Assembly (NCBI RefSeq): GCF_002412165.1
Contig: NZ_NXIA01000006.1
Span: forward strand, 62,001 to 126,000
DNA length: 64,000 nt
Direction of reading: 5' to 3'
From: Curtobacterium sp. 'Ferrero'
Lineage (GTDB): Bacteria > Actinomycetota > Actinomycetes > Actinomycetales > Microbacteriaceae
In this document: positions 27,516 to 37,836 of the stretch, piece by piece
How the letters are laid out: each line of letters starts with the position of its first letter
Numbering within the stretch: the stretch's first letter is position 1
Made by a program: the position numbers and the translations under genes
The notes under the pieces: generated by a model
What the model saw: the letters and a program-made list of their open reading frames with translations, nothing else
Told to the model about the DNA's origin: nothing
The model's database searches: none

Positions 27516-28495
27516 CCTCCTCGGACGGCCGCGCGACCCGGGGCGACGACGATCTGGCACCGGTCACCGACCTGTTCGGTGCTCGGTCTCGTCGTGCCCC
27601 GGGCGCCGGCCATCCTTCCCCGGCCGGTGATGCCCGGTTCGGTGTGGCCCCGGCCGGTGATGCCCTGCCCGGTGCCGCCCCGGCCGGTGATGCCCGGTCC
27701 GGTGCCGCCCCGTCGGGTGATGCCCGGTCCGGTGGTCCGCACGTCCCCGACGACGGGTCGGGCGCTTCCGACGGGGCCGATGCTGACTCGCCCGTGCCGA
27801 TCACGGGTGCACACGCTCAGGCCGAGTGGGTGTCGCCGGTCGTCGGTGACGCCACCGGGCGGAGCGTCCGGAGCGAGCGCGGCGGGTACGACCACGACCA
27901 CGAGGCCGATGCCCCGCGCGCCTCGGTCTTCGCGATCGTCGACGGCGAGGAGCTCGATCCCGAGGACGCGCCGCGACCGCTGGTCGAGCAGCGAGCTGAT
28001 GCCGAGCGCGTGAGCATGCGGGCGCTCGGCCGTCGTGGAGTGAGCACCTCGGAGATGCGGAAGACCCTCGCGCAGCACGACCTCGATCCGGGCGTGGTGG
28101 AGGACGAGATCGTCCGGCTCACACGGGTCGGGCTGCTCGACGACGTGGCACTCGCGACCGACCTCGTGGACCGCCTCCACGCACGCAAGGGACTCGGACG
28201 GCAGGGTGTCGTGGCGGAACTCCGACGCCGAGGCATCGACCAGGGCGCCATCGACACGGCACTGGATGCCGCGGCCGACGACGAGGACGACGAGTTCGTC
28301 CGCGCACTCGACCTCGCGGCGAAACGGGCTGGGCAGCTCCGTGGCCTCGACCGCGAGACCGCGGAACGTCGGCTGGCGGGTTTCCTCATGCGCAAGGGCT
28401 ACAACTCCGGCGTGGTGCGGATCGCGGTCCAGCGGGCGCTCGACGGCACCGGCCGACGACCGGCGTCCGGCCCCGGGACCGTCCGCTTCGAGTAG
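27512..28495 (+). CDS. recX: regulatory protein RecX with repeat-bearing N-terminal extension
   Basis: 327 residues, about twice the usual RecX length. The C-terminal 155 residues are RecX three-helix repeats ([16 protein letters not shown], then [20 protein letters not shown] and [17 protein letters not shown]), which bind and inhibit RecA filaments. Residues 1-150 are disordered and include four 10-residue PAGDARxGxA repeats encoded by a 30-base tandem repeat at 27620-27739. GTG start in a GTGA overlap with recA gives coupled, SOS-responsive expression. Confidence 0.9.
27620..27739 (+). repeat. 30-bp in-frame tandem repeat in recX
   Basis: Four units, each beginning CCGGCCGGTGATGCC (the last changed to CCGTCGGGTGATGCC). 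The period of 30 bases keeps the frame and encodes 10-residue Ala/Gly/Asp repeats. Confidence 0.8.
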
Positions 28496-28553
28496 CGCCG
28501 GGTCGGGGACGACGTCCGAGCTGTCCGGGCCAGGCGCGTCCTGTCCGGCGACC

Positions 28554-28559
28554 TACACT
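28554..28559 (+). promoter_or_regulatory. -10 element of miaB
   Basis: TACACT lies ten bases before the ATG at 28569, with GGGGAG between them as ribosome binding site. Confidence 0.45.
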
Positions 28560-28568
28560 GGGGAGATC

Positions 28569-30062
28569 ATGGCCACCGTCGAAGCGCGCCCCCGCACCTA
28601 CGAAGTCCGCACCTACGGGTGCCAGATGAACGTGCACGACTCGGAGCGCCTCAGCGGGTCGCTCCGCGCGGCCGGGTACGTCGCGGCCGACGGCGAGCAG
28701 GCCGACGTCGTCGTCATCAACACGTGCGCCGTGCGTGAGAACGCCGACAACCGCCTCTACGGGAACCTCGGGCACCTCGCTGGTGTCAAGCGCGAGCACC
28801 CCGGCATGCAGATCGCCGTCGGCGGGTGCCTGGCGCAGAAGGACAAGAACGTCATCCTCGAGAAGGCGCCGTGGGTCGACGTCGTGTTCGGGACGCACAA
28901 CATGGGGTCGCTCCCGACGCTCCTCGAGCGCGCGCGGCACAACGACGAGGCCCAGATCGAGATCCTCGAGTCGCTCGACGTCTTCCCGTCGACGCTCCCG
29001 ACCAAGCGTGACTCGACCTACAGCGGGTGGGTCTCCATCTCGGTCGGCTGCAACAACACCTGCACGTTCTGCATCGTCCCGTCGCTGCGGGGCAAGGAGA
29101 AGGACCGTCGGCCGGGCGACGTCCTGGCCGAGATCCAGGCGCTCGTCGACGACGGCGCGATCGAGGTCACGCTGCTCGGACAGAACGTCAACTCCTACGG
29201 CGTCGAGTTCGGTGACCGCCAGGCGTTCAGCAAGCTCCTGCGTGCCGCGGGAGCGATCGACGGCCTGGAGCGCATCCGCTTCACGAGCCCGCACCCGGCA
29301 GCGTTCACCGACGACGTCATCGACGCGATGGCGGAGACGCCCACCGTGATGCCCCAGTTGCACATGCCGCTGCAGTCCGGCTCCGACCGGGTCTTGAAGG
29401 CCATGCGGCGCAGCTACCGGAGCGAGCGGTTCCTCGGGATCCTCGACCGGGTGCGGTCGAAGATCCCGCACGCGGCGATCTCGACGGACATCATCGTGGG
29501 GTTCCCCGGGGAGACGGACGAGGACTTCGAGGACACCCTGCGCGTGGTGGAGACATCGCGCTTCGCGTCCGCGTTCACGTTCCAGTACTCGATCCGCCCG
29601 GGGACGCCGGCCGCGACGATGCCCGACCAGCTCCCGAAGGAGGTCGTGCAGGAGCGCTACGAACGTCTGATCGCGCTGCAGGAACGCATCACCGCGGAGG
29701 AGAACGCCGCGCAGGTCGGCCGGAGCGTCGAGGTGCTGGTCGCGACCGGCGAGGGCAAGAAGGACGACGCGACGCACCGGCTCTCCGGTCGCGCCGAGGA
29801 CTCCCGGCTCGTCCACTTCTCGGTGCCGGCCGGCTCCGACGTGCCCCGTCCCGGCGACGTGGTGACGGTGGAGGTCACCCGTGCGGCGCCGCACTTCCTC
29901 ATCGCGGACAACGACGGGCCGCTCCGCATCCGACGGACCCGGGCGGGGGACGCCTGGGACCGGGCGCAGGCGGAGAGCTGCGGCGTGCCGACGCCCACCG
30001 TGCCGGGCGACGGTCCGCGTCCGGTGTCGCTCGGTCTGCCCTCGCTCCGTGTCGGCAGCTGA
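28569..30062 (+). CDS. miaB: tRNA-2-methylthio-N6-dimethylallyladenosine synthase
   Basis: 497 residues. The N-terminal UPF0004 domain has three cluster cysteines, C18 in TYGCQMN, then NTCAVRE and GGCLAQK. The radical SAM motif is CNNTCTFC with [24 protein letters not shown] and the C-terminal TRAM domain (about 380-450) complete the family pattern. It methylthiolates the isopentenyl adenosine at tRNA position 37 made by MiaA, whose gene follows. The C-terminal 40 residues beyond TRAM are unconserved and overlap the miaA start region. Confidence 0.95.
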   Translation: MATVEARPRTYEVRTYGCQMNVHDSERLSGSLRAAGYVAADGEQADVVVINTCAVRENADNRLYGNLGHLAGVKREHPGMQIAVGGCLAQKDKNVILEKAPWVDVVFGTHNMGSLPTLLERARHNDEAQIEILESLDVFPSTLPTKRDSTYSGWVSISVGCNNTCTFCIVPSLRGKEKDRRPGDVLAEIQALVDDGAIEVTLLGQNVNSYGVEFGDRQAFSKLLRAAGAIDGLERIRFTSPHPAAFTDDVIDAMAETPTVMPQLHMPLQSGSDRVLKAMRRSYRSERFLGILDRVRSKIPHAAISTDIIVGFPGETDEDFEDTLRVVETSRFASAFTFQYSIRPGTPAATMPDQLPKEVVQERYERLIALQERITAEENAAQVGRSVEVLVATGEGKKDDATHRLSGRAEDSRLVHFSVPAGSDVPRPGDVVTVEVTRAAPHFLIADNDGPLRIRRTRAGDAWDRAQAESCGVPTPTVPGDGPRPVSLGLPSLRVGS

Positions 30063-31185
30063 CCCGACGAGCGGCCGGGACGGCACCGGCGCACCGGGCA
30101 GTCGCAGCCGCCCCGCGGTGCAGGCCGTCCAGGACGGCACCGCGGCGCAGGCCGTCCAGAACGGCACTGCGGCGCAGGCCAGCCAGAACGGCGTCGCGGC
30201 GCAGGCCAGCCCGGGCCACTCCGTGACGCCGGCCGATCCAAGCCCCGGCCCCGGCACCGGCCGTTCCGCGGACCTGATCGCGGTCGTCGGGGCGACCGGC
30301 ACCGGGAAGTCCGACCTCGCCGTGGCGATCGCGGACCGGGTGCGGTCGTCCGGTCGCCCGGTGGAGATCGTCAACGCCGACGCGATGCAGCTCTACCGCG
30401 GCATGGACATCGGCACCGCGAAGCTGACCGTCCCCGAACGGCACGGCATCCCACACCGGCAGCTCGACGTGCTCGACGTCACCGACGAGGCGAGCGTCGC
30501 GGCCTACCAGCGCGATGCTCGGCGGGACGCCGAACGGGTCCTGGACGAGGGCGGTGTCGCCGTGCTCACCGGTGGCAGCGGCCTGTACGTGTCCGCGGTG
30601 CTCTTCGACCTCGACTTCCCGGGCACGGACCCCGAGCTCCGGGCGCGACTCGAACGCGAGCACGACGAACTCGGGCCGGGCATCCTGCTCGAACGGCTCC
30701 GCAGCCTCGATCCGCACGCCGCGGCCACCATCGACGCGCGCAACCCGCGACGGCTCATCCGCGCGCTCGAGATCGCGAGCCGATCCGAGGTGGTGACCCC
30801 GAGCCTCCCGTCCGTGCCCCGCGCCTGGCGGCCGGCGCGCATCCTGCACCTGCGGCGGGATCGAGCCCACCTCGTCGACGCGCTGCAGGCGCGGGCGCAG
30901 CGGATGTTCGACACCGGGCTGGTGGACGAGGTGGAGCGCCTGCGCGCCGCAGGGCTCGAGCGCGGCCGGACGGCGTCCCGGGCGATCGGGTACGCGCAGG
31001 CACTCGACGTGCTGCGGGGGGAGGCGAGCGTCGCGGAGGCAGTCGACGCGACGAGCCTCGCGACCCGCAAGTACGCCCGGCGGCAGGTCGCCTGGTTCAA
31101 GCGGTACGCGACGGCGGAGGACCTCGACGTCACCGGCGCCGACCGGTCGGCGTTGTCCGACCTGGCCCGTAGGCTGGTCCCGTGA
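30049..31185 (+). CDS. miaA: tRNA dimethylallyltransferase with repeat-bearing N-terminal extension
   Basis: 378 residues. The P-loop is [13 protein letters not shown] at about 78-90, followed by [29 protein letters not shown], and the C-terminal [12 protein letters not shown]. It transfers the dimethylallyl group to A37 of tRNAs. About 75 residues precede the P-loop, against 5-10 in most homologues. They include 9-residue A(A/V)QAxQ(D/N)G(T/V) repeats. GTG 30049 overlaps miaB; GTG 30118 and GTG 30223 are alternatives, and none has a clear ribosome binding site, so the start is uncertain. The stop overlaps dapF (GTGA). Confidence 0.92.
   Translation: MSAADPTSGRDGTGAPGSRSRPAVQAVQDGTAAQAVQNGTAAQASQNGVAAQASPGHSVTPADPSPGPGTGRSADLIAVVGATGTGKSDLAVAIADRVRSSGRPVEIVNADAMQLYRGMDIGTAKLTVPERHGIPHRQLDVLDVTDEASVAAYQRDARRDAERVLDEGGVAVLTGGSGLYVSAVLFDLDFPGTDPELRARLEREHDELGPGILLERLRSLDPHAAATIDARNPRRLIRALEIASRSEVVTPSLPSVPRAWRPARILHLRRDRAHLVDALQARAQRMFDTGLVDEVERLRAAGLERGRTASRAIGYAQALDVLRGEASVAEAVDATSLATRKYARRQVAWFKRYATAEDLDVTGADRSALSDLARRLVP
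30115..30222 (+). repeat. 27-bp in-frame tandem repeat at the miaA start
   Basis: Units begin GCGGTGCAGGCCGTCCAG (30115), then GCGGCGCAGGCC at 30142, 30169 and 30196, the last one decaying. If miaA begins at GTG 30223 the repeat is untranslated and lies between miaB and miaA. Confidence 0.75.
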
Positions 31186-32072
31186 CCGAGCTGCACTTCA
31201 CCAAGGGGCAGGGGACCGGCAACGACTTCGTGCTGTTCGCCGACCCCGACGCCACCGTCGACCTCACCCCCGAGCGCATCCGGGCGATCGCGGACCGACG
31301 GTTCGGGGTGGGCGGCGACGGCGTCATCCGCGCGGTGCGGTCCGAGGCACTGCCCGAGGGACGCGCCCTGGTCGCGGACGCACCCGAGGCGGTCTGGTTC
31401 ATGGACTACCACAACGCCGACGGGTCGGTCGCCGAGATGTGCGGCAACGGGATCCGCGTGTTCGCCCGGTACCTGACCGAGGCGGGCCTGGTGGACCTGG
31501 CGCCCGGTGAGACGCTGACGGTCGGCAGCCGGAAGGGCCTGGTCGACATCCAGCGCACGACGAACGGGTTCCAGGCCGACCTCGGCCGCTGGGGGCTCGG
31601 CATCGAGGGTGGCGGCGCCGACGACGTGCTCGTCCGCGCGAAGAACCTCGACGGCGCACGGCCCGGCATCGGGATCGACGTGGGCAACCCGCACGTCGTC
31701 GTCGCCGTCGCGACGGAGGACGAGGTCGCCGACCTCGACCTCACTTACGTCCCGGTGCTCGACCCGGCCCCCGACGCCGGTGCGAACGTCGAGTTCGTGC
31801 TCCCCGGCGATCCGCTCATCAACGACGGCGTCGGCGAGATCACCATGCGCGTGCACGAGCGGGGGAGCGGCGAGACCCTGTCCTGCGGCACCGGGGCGGT
31901 CGCCGCGGCGCTCGCGACCCGGTACTGGGCCGGGTCCGGTGCGCCCGACACCTGGCGCGTGCGGGTCCCCGGTGGTGTCGTCACCGTGCGGATGTTCGCG
32001 GCGGAGGACGGCGAGCACGTCGCGTTGTCCGGGCCGGCGGAGCTGGTCTTCTCCGGAGACCTGACCGTCTGA
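31182..32072 (+). CDS. dapF: diaminopimelate epimerase
   Basis: 296 residues. The two active-site cysteines lie in [13 protein letters not shown] (about 86-98) and [17 protein letters not shown] (about 228-244). [11 protein letters not shown] is near the N terminus. It converts LL- to meso-diaminopimelate for peptidoglycan and lysine. The start overlaps the miaA stop. Confidence 0.95.
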   Translation: MTELHFTKGQGTGNDFVLFADPDATVDLTPERIRAIADRRFGVGGDGVIRAVRSEALPEGRALVADAPEAVWFMDYHNADGSVAEMCGNGIRVFARYLTEAGLVDLAPGETLTVGSRKGLVDIQRTTNGFQADLGRWGLGIEGGGADDVLVRAKNLDGARPGIGIDVGNPHVVVAVATEDEVADLDLTYVPVLDPAPDAGANVEFVLPGDPLINDGVGEITMRVHERGSGETLSCGTGAVAAALATRYWAGSGAPDTWRVRVPGGVVTVRMFAAEDGEHVALSGPAELVFSGDLTV

Positions 32073-32148
32073 GCGGTGTGCCGTCGCGCCGGCGCGACAG
32101 GCCTCGACGGGTCGCCGCGGCTCGGTGCGGGTCGTCCCCGCCGCGGAT

Positions 32149-32197
32149 GGGAGGCCCGTGGTGCGTGACCGACGTCGGTGACGCGCACCGCGCCTCC
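32149..32197. repeat. GGGAGGC-type inverted repeat after dapF
   Basis: GGGAGGCCCGTGGTGCGT and an imperfect complement ending GCGCCTCC enclose GACCGACGTCGGTG, itself a small dyad. It probably terminates dapF transcripts. Confidence 0.6.
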
Positions 32198-32198
32198 A

Positions 32199-32374
32199 GT
32201 CCGGATCGCGCGGCGCGCATCCCCCGCGAATCGGGGTCCCCGGTCCGGATCGCGTGGCGTGCGTCCCGCGCGAATCGGGGTCCCCGGTCCGGATCGCGCA
32301 GCGCGAGTCCCCCGCGAAGCGGGGTTCCCGGTCCGGATCGCGCGGCGCGCGTCCTACGCGACGCGGTGTACCCG
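32199..32374. repeat. 44-bp tandem repeat, four units
   Basis: Units start at 32199, 32243, 32287 and 32331 with GTCCGGATCGCG. Each of the first three contains the mini-hairpin CCCCGCGAATCGGGG or a close variant. The fourth runs into the 3' end of the methyltransferase gene, whose stop (32354-32356) lies inside it. Confidence 0.85.
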
Positions 32375-32965
32375 GATGACCCGGAAGCCCTTGTCGGTCG
32401 AGGCCCGCGACACCGTGTGGTCCGGGCCGAGCGTGTCGTGCAGCCAGCGCTGCAGGGAGTCGCCGCCGAGGTCCTTCGAGACCACCAACCAGGCGTCGCC
32501 GCCGACCTCGAGCCTGGGCAGCCACGTGAGCAGGATCTGGTGCAGCTCGTCCTTGCCCACCCGGATCGGCGGGTTCGACCAGATCGTCCGGAAGCGGAGG
32601 TCCGTCGGCACGTCGTCGGGAAGGGCGATCGTGACGTTGGACGCCCCGGCCGTGGCGGCGTTGGCACGGGCGAGTCCGAGCACCCGTTCGTTGACGTCGA
32701 CACCCCACACCTGTGCGTCGGGTGACTCGAGGGCCATGGTGATCGCGATCGGACCCCATCCGCAGCCGATGTCGAGGAGCGCCCCGGAGGTCGCCGGCGG
32801 CGGCGCCGAGCCGAGCAGCACCTTCGTCCCGCGGTCCACCCCGTCGGGACTGAAGACCCCGGCCGCCGTGCTCAGCGTGAGCGGTCGACCGGCGAGCGTG
32901 ACGTGCACCTGGCGCTCGCGGACCGGCGACGACGGGTTCGCGGAGAAGTAGTGCTCGTTCGCCAT
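32354..32965 (-). CDS. RsmC-like class I SAM-dependent methyltransferase
   Basis: 203 residues. Motif I is LLDIGCGWGPIAITMA at about 63-78, motif II VWGVDVNERVLGLAR, and the base-methylating motif is WSNPPIRVG at about 129-137, which matches N2-guanine rRNA methyltransferases such as RsmC or RlmG. The N terminus HYFSANPSSPVRERQVHVTLAGR is the usual small-subunit type. The exact rRNA target is not determined. The ATG at 32965 is seven bases from TACGGT. The stop codon lies in a tandem repeat. Confidence 0.87.
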   Translation of the reverse strand: MANEHYFSANPSSPVRERQVHVTLAGRPLTLSTAAGVFSPDGVDRGTKVLLGSAPPPATSGALLDIGCGWGPIAITMALESPDAQVWGVDVNERVLGLARANAATAGASNVTIALPDDVPTDLRFRTIWSNPPIRVGKDELHQILLTWLPRLEVGGDAWLVVSKDLGGDSLQRWLHDTLGPDHTVSRASTDKGFRVIRVHRVA

Positions 32966-32971
32966 GGATGA

Positions 32972-32977
32972 ACCGTA
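32972..32977 (-). promoter_or_regulatory. -10 element of the methyltransferase gene
   Basis: TACGGT on the minus strand, seven bases before the ATG at 32965. Confidence 0.5.
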
Positions 32978-33011
32978 CCGGCTCACCCGTGTGTCCCGGG
33001 CGTGGCGGCGG

Positions 33012-33017
33012 TACCCT
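33012..33017 (+). promoter_or_regulatory. -10 element of hflX
   Basis: TACCCT lies ten bases before the ATG at 33027. Confidence 0.45.
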
Positions 33018-33026
33018 GTGGACAGG

Positions 33027-34565
33027 ATGACGGATACCCCCCAGCAGAACAACCAGTCCCACGACGACAGCGCCGACGGTGTCGTCGAACGCGTGCTGCG
33101 CAACGCCGACCAACGCGCCACCTCAGCGATCTTCGCCCCGGCCCAGGCGATCCAGACCCGTTCCGTGGACGACCACGGCTGGACGGGCGACGGCGACCAG
33201 TACGACCGCGAGGACCGTGCGGCCCTCCGGCGCGTCACCGGGCTCTCCACCGAACTGCAGGACGTCACCGAGGTCGAGTACCGGCAGCTCCGGCTCGAGC
33301 AGGTCGTCCTCATCGGCGTGTACCCGCAGGGTGATGCGCAGGACGCGGAGAACTCGCTCCGCGAGCTCGCCGCCCTGGCCGAGACCGCCGGGGCCGTGGT
33401 GCTCGACGGCCTCCTGCAGCGTCGCCCCACCCCCGACCCGTCGACGTACCTCGGCAAGGGCAAGGCGGAGGAGCTCGCCATGGTCGTCAAGGTCACCGGC
33501 GCCGACACGGTGATCGCGGACACCGAACTCGCGCCGTCGCAGCGGCGTGCACTCGAGGACGTCGTGAAGGTCAAGGTGATCGACCGGACCGCGGTGATCC
33601 TCGACATCTTCAGCCAGCACGCGAAGAGCCGCGAGGGCAAGGCGCAGGTCGAGCTCGCGCAGCTCGAGTACCTCCTCCCACGCCTCCGCGGGTGGGGTGA
33701 GTCGATGTCCCGCCAGGCCGGTGGTCAGGTGTCCGGCGGCGCGGGCATGGGCTCCCGTGGTCCGGGTGAGACGAAGATCGAACTCGACCGGCGGCGGATC
33801 CACTCCCGCATGGCGAAGCTCCGTCGGCAGATCGCCTCCTTCCGGCCCGCGCGCGAGGCCAAGCGTGCCGAGCGCAACCGCCACGACGTCCCGAGCGTCG
33901 CGATCGCCGGGTACACGAACGCCGGCAAGTCGTCGCTGCTGAACCGGCTGACGAGCGCGGGCGTCCTGGTCCAGAACCAGCTGTTCGCCACCCTCGACGC
34001 CACCGTGCGCCGGACGAACTCGGCGAAGGGCCGGGAGTACACGTTCGCGGACACGGTGGGCTTCGTGCGGAACCTGCCGCACCAGCTCGTCGAGGCGTTC
34101 CGCTCGACGCTCGAGGAGGTCGGCGACGCCGACGTCATCGTGCACGTCGTGGACGGCTCGCACCCCGACCCGGGCGCGCAGCTGTCGACGGTCCGCGACG
34201 TGATCGGCGAGGTGGGCGCGCGCGACATCCCCGAGATCGTCGCCTTCAACAAGGCCGACCTGATCGACGAGTCGCAGCGGCTCGTGCTGCTCGGGCTCGT
34301 GCCGGACGCGGTCTTCGTGTCCGCACGCACGGGCGAGGGCATCCACGACCTCCTCGCGGCGATCGAGGCGCGGCTGCCCGAGCCGGACGTCGCGCTCACC
34401 GTGGTGATCCCGTACGACCGGGGTGATCTCGTGTCCACGCTCCACGACGCCGGCGCGGTGGAGTCCGTCGACTACGTCGAGGACGGCACCCGCCTGGAGG
34501 TGCGGGTGTTCCAGCGCCAGGTCGCCGAGCTCGACCCGTACGTCGTCACGCCCGTCGCGTCCTGA
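33027..34565 (+). CDS. hflX: GTPase HflX
   Basis: 512 residues. The N-terminal HflX domain contains RRPTPDPSTYLGKGKAEEL (about 134-152) and the glycine-rich GGQVSGGAGMGSRGPGETKIELDRRRI. G motifs: GYTNAGKSSLLNRL (about 295-308), DTVGFVRNLPHQL and NKAD. It splits stalled ribosomes and binds the 50S subunit. The start lies after GGACAGG; an upstream in-frame ATG at 32964 would overlap the divergent methyltransferase start and was rejected. Confidence 0.94.
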   Translation: MTDTPQQNNQSHDDSADGVVERVLRNADQRATSAIFAPAQAIQTRSVDDHGWTGDGDQYDREDRAALRRVTGLSTELQDVTEVEYRQLRLEQVVLIGVYPQGDAQDAENSLRELAALAETAGAVVLDGLLQRRPTPDPSTYLGKGKAEELAMVVKVTGADTVIADTELAPSQRRALEDVVKVKVIDRTAVILDIFSQHAKSREGKAQVELAQLEYLLPRLRGWGESMSRQAGGQVSGGAGMGSRGPGETKIELDRRRIHSRMAKLRRQIASFRPAREAKRAERNRHDVPSVAIAGYTNAGKSSLLNRLTSAGVLVQNQLFATLDATVRRTNSAKGREYTFADTVGFVRNLPHQLVEAFRSTLEEVGDADVIVHVVDGSHPDPGAQLSTVRDVIGEVGARDIPEIVAFNKADLIDESQRLVLLGLVPDAVFVSARTGEGIHDLLAAIEARLPEPDVALTVVIPYDRGDLVSTLHDAGAVESVDYVEDGTRLEVRVFQRQVAELDPYVVTPVAS

Positions 34566-34620
34566 CACGCCGCCGCCTGGAGGCACGGCCCGCGTCCGGC
34601 GGGCACGTCACCACCGCTGC

Positions 34621-34640
34621 TGTGTCCGGAACCAGGTTCC
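34621..34640. repeat. single arm of the GGAACC inverted repeat
   Basis: TGTGTCCGGAACCAGGTTCC matches the right arm of the element at 18236-18297 with one difference in the centre of the dyad. It lies between hflX and the convergent lexA gene. Confidence 0.6.
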
Positions 34641-34725
34641 GCGCGCCGGCAGCGATGAGCAGTGCGCGGCGGGAGCGACGAGCGGTGCGCGACGGTGGGC
34701 CCCGCGTTGCTCGACGCGCGTCGGG

Positions 34726-35370
34726 TCAGATGGAGCGCAGGACCGCGACGACCTTCCCGAGGACGGTGGCCGCGTCGCCGAGGATCGGCTCGAAGGCCGA
34801 GTTCCGGGGGAGCAGCCACGTGTGGCCGTCGCGCTGCCGGAAGACCTTGACGGTCGCTTCCTCGTCGAGCATCGCCGCGACGATGTCGCCGTTCTCGGCG
34901 GTCTGCTGTGACCGAACGACCACCCAGTCGCCGTCGCAGATGGCCGCGTCGATCATGGACTCGCCGACGACCTTGAGCATGAAGAGGTCGCCCGTCCCGA
35001 CGAGCTGGCGGGGGAGCGGGACGATCTCGTCGACGTGCTGCTCCGCGGTGATCGGGACACCGGCGGCGATCCGTCCGACGAGCGGCACGAGCGTGGTCGC
35101 ATCGACGTCGGGGGCGTCCGCGTCGGCGCTCGGCTCGTCGACCAGGACCTCGAGCGCGCGGGGACGGTTCGGGTCGCGGCGGATCCAACCACCGAGTTCG
35201 AGCTGGCCGAGCTGGTGGGAGACGCTCGACAACGACGACAGCCCGGCAGCGTCGCCGATCTCCCGCATGCTCGGCGGGTAACCGCGGCTGGCGATCGACG
35301 CGCGGATGGCGTCGAGGATGGCCTGCTGCTTCGCCGTCAGCGGCTTCTGTCCGCGCAGTTCGTCGGCCAC
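34726..35370 (-). CDS. lexA: SOS repressor LexA
   Basis: 214 residues. The winged HTH is at about 10-65 ([34 protein letters not shown]). The self-cleavage site is A103-G104, and the catalytic pair is S138 (GESMIDAAI) and K175 (EATVKVF). GTG 35370 has AAGGGCGAGA upstream. Its upstream region carries SOS boxes, one overlapping a GATACT -10 on its strand, so autoregulation is expected. Confidence 0.96.
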   Translation of the reverse strand: MADELRGQKPLTAKQQAILDAIRASIASRGYPPSMREIGDAAGLSSLSSVSHQLGQLELGGWIRRDPNRPRALEVLVDEPSADADAPDVDATTLVPLVGRIAAGVPITAEQHVDEIVPLPRQLVGTGDLFMLKVVGESMIDAAICDGDWVVVRSQQTAENGDIVAAMLDEEATVKVFRQRDGHTWLLPRNSAFEPILGDAATVLGKVVAVLRSI

Positions 35371-35446
35371 GTCGTCTCGCCCTTCGTCGGTGCTGGAGCC
35401 GGTCCGCGGGAATGTCGGTGGTCCCCGGTTCACTTGTCCCAGTCGG

Positions 35447-35565
35447 TCGAAACAGTATCCGACCGCACCACGCCGGACAAACACCTGTTCGAGCGTGTCG
35501 CCGAATCCACCTGCAGAAATCCCCTCCCAGGGGTTGTGCATCCTCTGATTCGAAACTATGTTCGG
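35447..35565. promoter_or_regulatory. lexA / LysM-gene divergent region with three SOS-box-like sites
   Basis: TCGAAACAGTATCCGA (35447-35462) overlaps a -10-like GATACT for lexA. ACAAACACCTGTTCGA (35477-35492) and TCGAAACTATGTTCGG (35550-35565) are further boxes, the last nearest the LysM gene. Each keeps most of TCGAAC-N4-GTTCGA; none is perfect. Confidence 0.75.
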
Positions 35566-35605
35566 TACACGACTTCGGATCGCCGACCGGGAAGGCAAGA
35601 ACGAC

Positions 35606-35980
35606 ATGAGCACCATCGCCATCGCTGACACCCAGCGCACCGCTGCTCCCGCCGTGCGTACGCGCCTGCGCCTGACGCGCCGCGGACGGGTCGTCTTCAC
35701 GACGCTCGCCGCGCTCCCGATCCTGCTGGTGGTCGCGATCGCCGTCCTCAACGGTGGCGGTGCCGCTGCCGGTGATGCCGCAGGAACCGGATCGACGCGC
35801 TTCGAGACCGTGACGATCCAGCCCGGCGAGACGCTGTGGCAGCTGGCGGAGGAGACCGCTCCCGACTCCGATCCGCGCGACTTCGTGGCCGACGTCGTGA
35901 ACCTCAACGCGCTCGACGGGTCCGCGCTGCAGGCGGGCGAGACCATCTCGATCCCGACGAAGTACACGCACGAGCACTGA
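35606..35980 (+). CDS. LysM-domain membrane protein, likely SOS-induced cell-division suppressor (ChiZ/YneA/DivS-like)
   Basis: 124 residues: basic N terminus, membrane helix at about 29-50, short linker, then a LysM domain at about 67-118 ([17 protein letters not shown] to [10 protein letters not shown]). The topology and the divergent position beside lexA match YneA of Bacillus, ChiZ of Mycobacterium and DivS of Corynebacterium, which delay septation during DNA damage. The SOS box at 35550 lies 40 bases upstream of the ATG. The role is inferred from arrangement and domains. Confidence 0.82.
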   Translation: MSTIAIADTQRTAAPAVRTRLRLTRRGRVVFTTLAALPILLVVAIAVLNGGGAAAGDAAGTGSTRFETVTIQPGETLWQLAEETAPDSDPRDFVADVVNLNALDGSALQAGETISIPTKYTHEH

Positions 35981-36100
35981 GAGCACGACGCGGACCGAAG
36001 TCGGTGCCCACCGGCGACGACGTCCAGGTGCTGCACTGACGGAGGACGGAGCCACCCACCCACCGTCCGGACGGCCGGTCGTCGTCCCGGCCGCGCGGCC

Positions 36101-36106
36101 TACGAT
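36101..36106 (+). promoter_or_regulatory. -10 element of the his operon
   Basis: TACGAT ends seven bases before the hisC GTG at 36113, so the operon mRNA is probably leaderless and without an attenuator. Confidence 0.55.
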
Positions 36107-36112
36107 GGATCG

Positions 36113-37237
36113 GTGGCATTCACGCTCGAAGACCTCCCGATCCGAGACGACCTCCGCGGACAGACGCCGTACGGTGCTCCGCAGAAGCACGTGCGCGTGC
36201 AGCTCAACGTCAACGAGAACACGCATCCGGTCCCGGGCGAGGTCGCCGAGGACATCGTCGAGTCGATCCGGCAGGCGATCACGACGGTCAACCGCTACCC
36301 CGACCGTGAGTTCACCGAGCTGCGCCGGTCGCTGACGGACTACCTCAACGGCGGGCTGACCGGTGAGCAGCGGCTGACGACCGACCAGCTCTGGGCGGCG
36401 AACGGCTCGAACGAGGTGCTGCAGCAGCTCCTCCAGGCCTTCGGTGGTCCGGGGCGGAGCGTGCTCGGCTTCCCGCCCACGTACTCGATGCACTCGATCC
36501 TCGCGGCGGGCACCGGGACGGCCTGGATCGCCGCTGAGCGCGACCCGGAGTTCCGGATCTCGCCGGAGACCGTCACGGCCGCCATCGCCGAACACCGTCC
36601 CGACATCGTGTTCCTGTGCGGGCCGAACAACCCCACGGGTACCCCGCTGCCCATCGAGACGATCGAGGCGGCCTACGCCGCCACCGACGGCATCGTGATG
36701 GTCGACGAGGCCTACGCCGAGTTCATGCCGTCGGATGCGCCGAGCGCGCTGACGCTCCTGCCCGGGCGCGAGCGGTTGGTCGTGTCGCGCACGATGAGCA
36801 AGGCGTTCGCGTTCGCCGGTGCCCGGGTGGGGTACCTCGCCGCACACCCGGCCGTGATCGACGCGATCCGGTTGGTCCGGCTGCCCTACCACCTGTCCGC
36901 CCTCACCCAGGCCGCGGCGGTCGCGGCACTCCGGCACGCCCCGGCGATGCTGGCGATGGTCGACGACATCAAGCGGCAGCGCGACCGGATGGCGACCGAG
37001 CTCCAGGCGATGGGGTACCGCACCTACGAGACCTGGTCGAACTTCGTGCTGTTCGGCGGCGTCGCCGACCCGCACGCGGCGTTCGAGGCGCTCCTCGAGC
37101 AGGACGTCATCGTGCGTGACCTCGGCATCCCCGGCCACCTCCGCGTGAGCGCCGGGACCGAGGACGAGACGACCGCGTTCCTCGACGCCATGCGCCGCGT
37201 CGCCGAGGTCCAGCCCCCGGTTAGGGTTGACGCATGA
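36113..37237 (+). CDS. hisC: histidinol-phosphate aminotransferase
   Basis: 374 residues of the fold-type I PLP family. VNENTHPVP is near the N terminus, [10 protein letters not shown] at about 164-173, VDEAYAEF with the PLP-binding Asp/Tyr, and [19 protein letters not shown] holds the Schiff-base lysine. It makes histidinol phosphate from imidazole acetol phosphate. The stop overlaps the hisB ATG (ATGA). Confidence 0.95.
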   Translation: MAFTLEDLPIRDDLRGQTPYGAPQKHVRVQLNVNENTHPVPGEVAEDIVESIRQAITTVNRYPDREFTELRRSLTDYLNGGLTGEQRLTTDQLWAANGSNEVLQQLLQAFGGPGRSVLGFPPTYSMHSILAAGTGTAWIAAERDPEFRISPETVTAAIAEHRPDIVFLCGPNNPTGTPLPIETIEAAYAATDGIVMVDEAYAEFMPSDAPSALTLLPGRERLVVSRTMSKAFAFAGARVGYLAAHPAVIDAIRLVRLPYHLSALTQAAAVAALRHAPAMLAMVDDIKRQRDRMATELQAMGYRTYETWSNFVLFGGVADPHAAFEALLEQDVIVRDLGIPGHLRVSAGTEDETTAFLDAMRRVAEVQPPVRVDA

Positions 37238-37836
37238 CCGCCCGCACCGCCTCGATCAGCCGGAGCACGAGCGAGTCGAGCATCGAGCTGGAGCTCGACC
37301 TCGACGGCACCGGCTCCTCCGACATCTCGACGAGCGTGCCGTTCTTCGACCACATGCTGACGGCGTTCAGCAAGCACTCGCTCATCGACCTCCGGGTCCG
37401 TTCGACCGGTGACACCGACATCGACGCGCACCACACCGTCGAGGACACCGGCATCGTGCTCGGTCAGGCGCTCCGCCAGGCCCTCGGCGACCGGTCCGGG
37501 ATCGGTCGCTACGGCGACGCGCTCGTGCCGCTCGACGAGGCGCTGGCCCAGGCCGTCGTCGACGTGTCCGGTCGGCCGTTCCTGGTGCACACCGGCGAGC
37601 CCGAGGGCTTCGCGTTCCACCGGATCGGGGGGCACTTCACCGGCTCGCTCGTCCGGCACGTGTTCGAGGCGATCACCGTCAACGCCGGCATCACCGTGCA
37701 CGTCCGCGTCCTCGGCGGCCGTGACCCGCACCACATCGCGGAGGCCGAGTTCAAGGCCTTCGCGCGGGCGATGCGCCGCGCGGTGGAGCTCGATCCCCGC
37801 GTCGACGGCGTCCCGTCCACGAAGGGCACGCTGTGA
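37234..37836 (+). CDS. hisB: imidazoleglycerol-phosphate dehydratase
   Basis: 200 residues, the single-domain actinobacterial form. The metal-binding histidine clusters are [13 protein letters not shown] (about 31-43) and [17 protein letters not shown] (about 63-79), with the later [14 protein letters not shown]. It has four-base overlaps with hisC before it and hisH after it. Confidence 0.95.
   Translation: MTARTASISRSTSESSIELELDLDGTGSSDISTSVPFFDHMLTAFSKHSLIDLRVRSTGDTDIDAHHTVEDTGIVLGQALRQALGDRSGIGRYGDALVPLDEALAQAVVDVSGRPFLVHTGEPEGFAFHRIGGHFTGSLVRHVFEAITVNAGITVHVRVLGGRDPHHIAEAEFKAFARAMRRAVELDPRVDGVPSTKGTL

Noticed and set aside
32199..32374. Repeat array considered as a CRISPR
   Set aside because: Units are directly adjacent without unique spacers and there are no cas genes.
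35981..36112. Histidine attenuator before hisC
   Set aside because: There is no leader peptide with histidine codons, and the -10 is only seven bases from the start codon.
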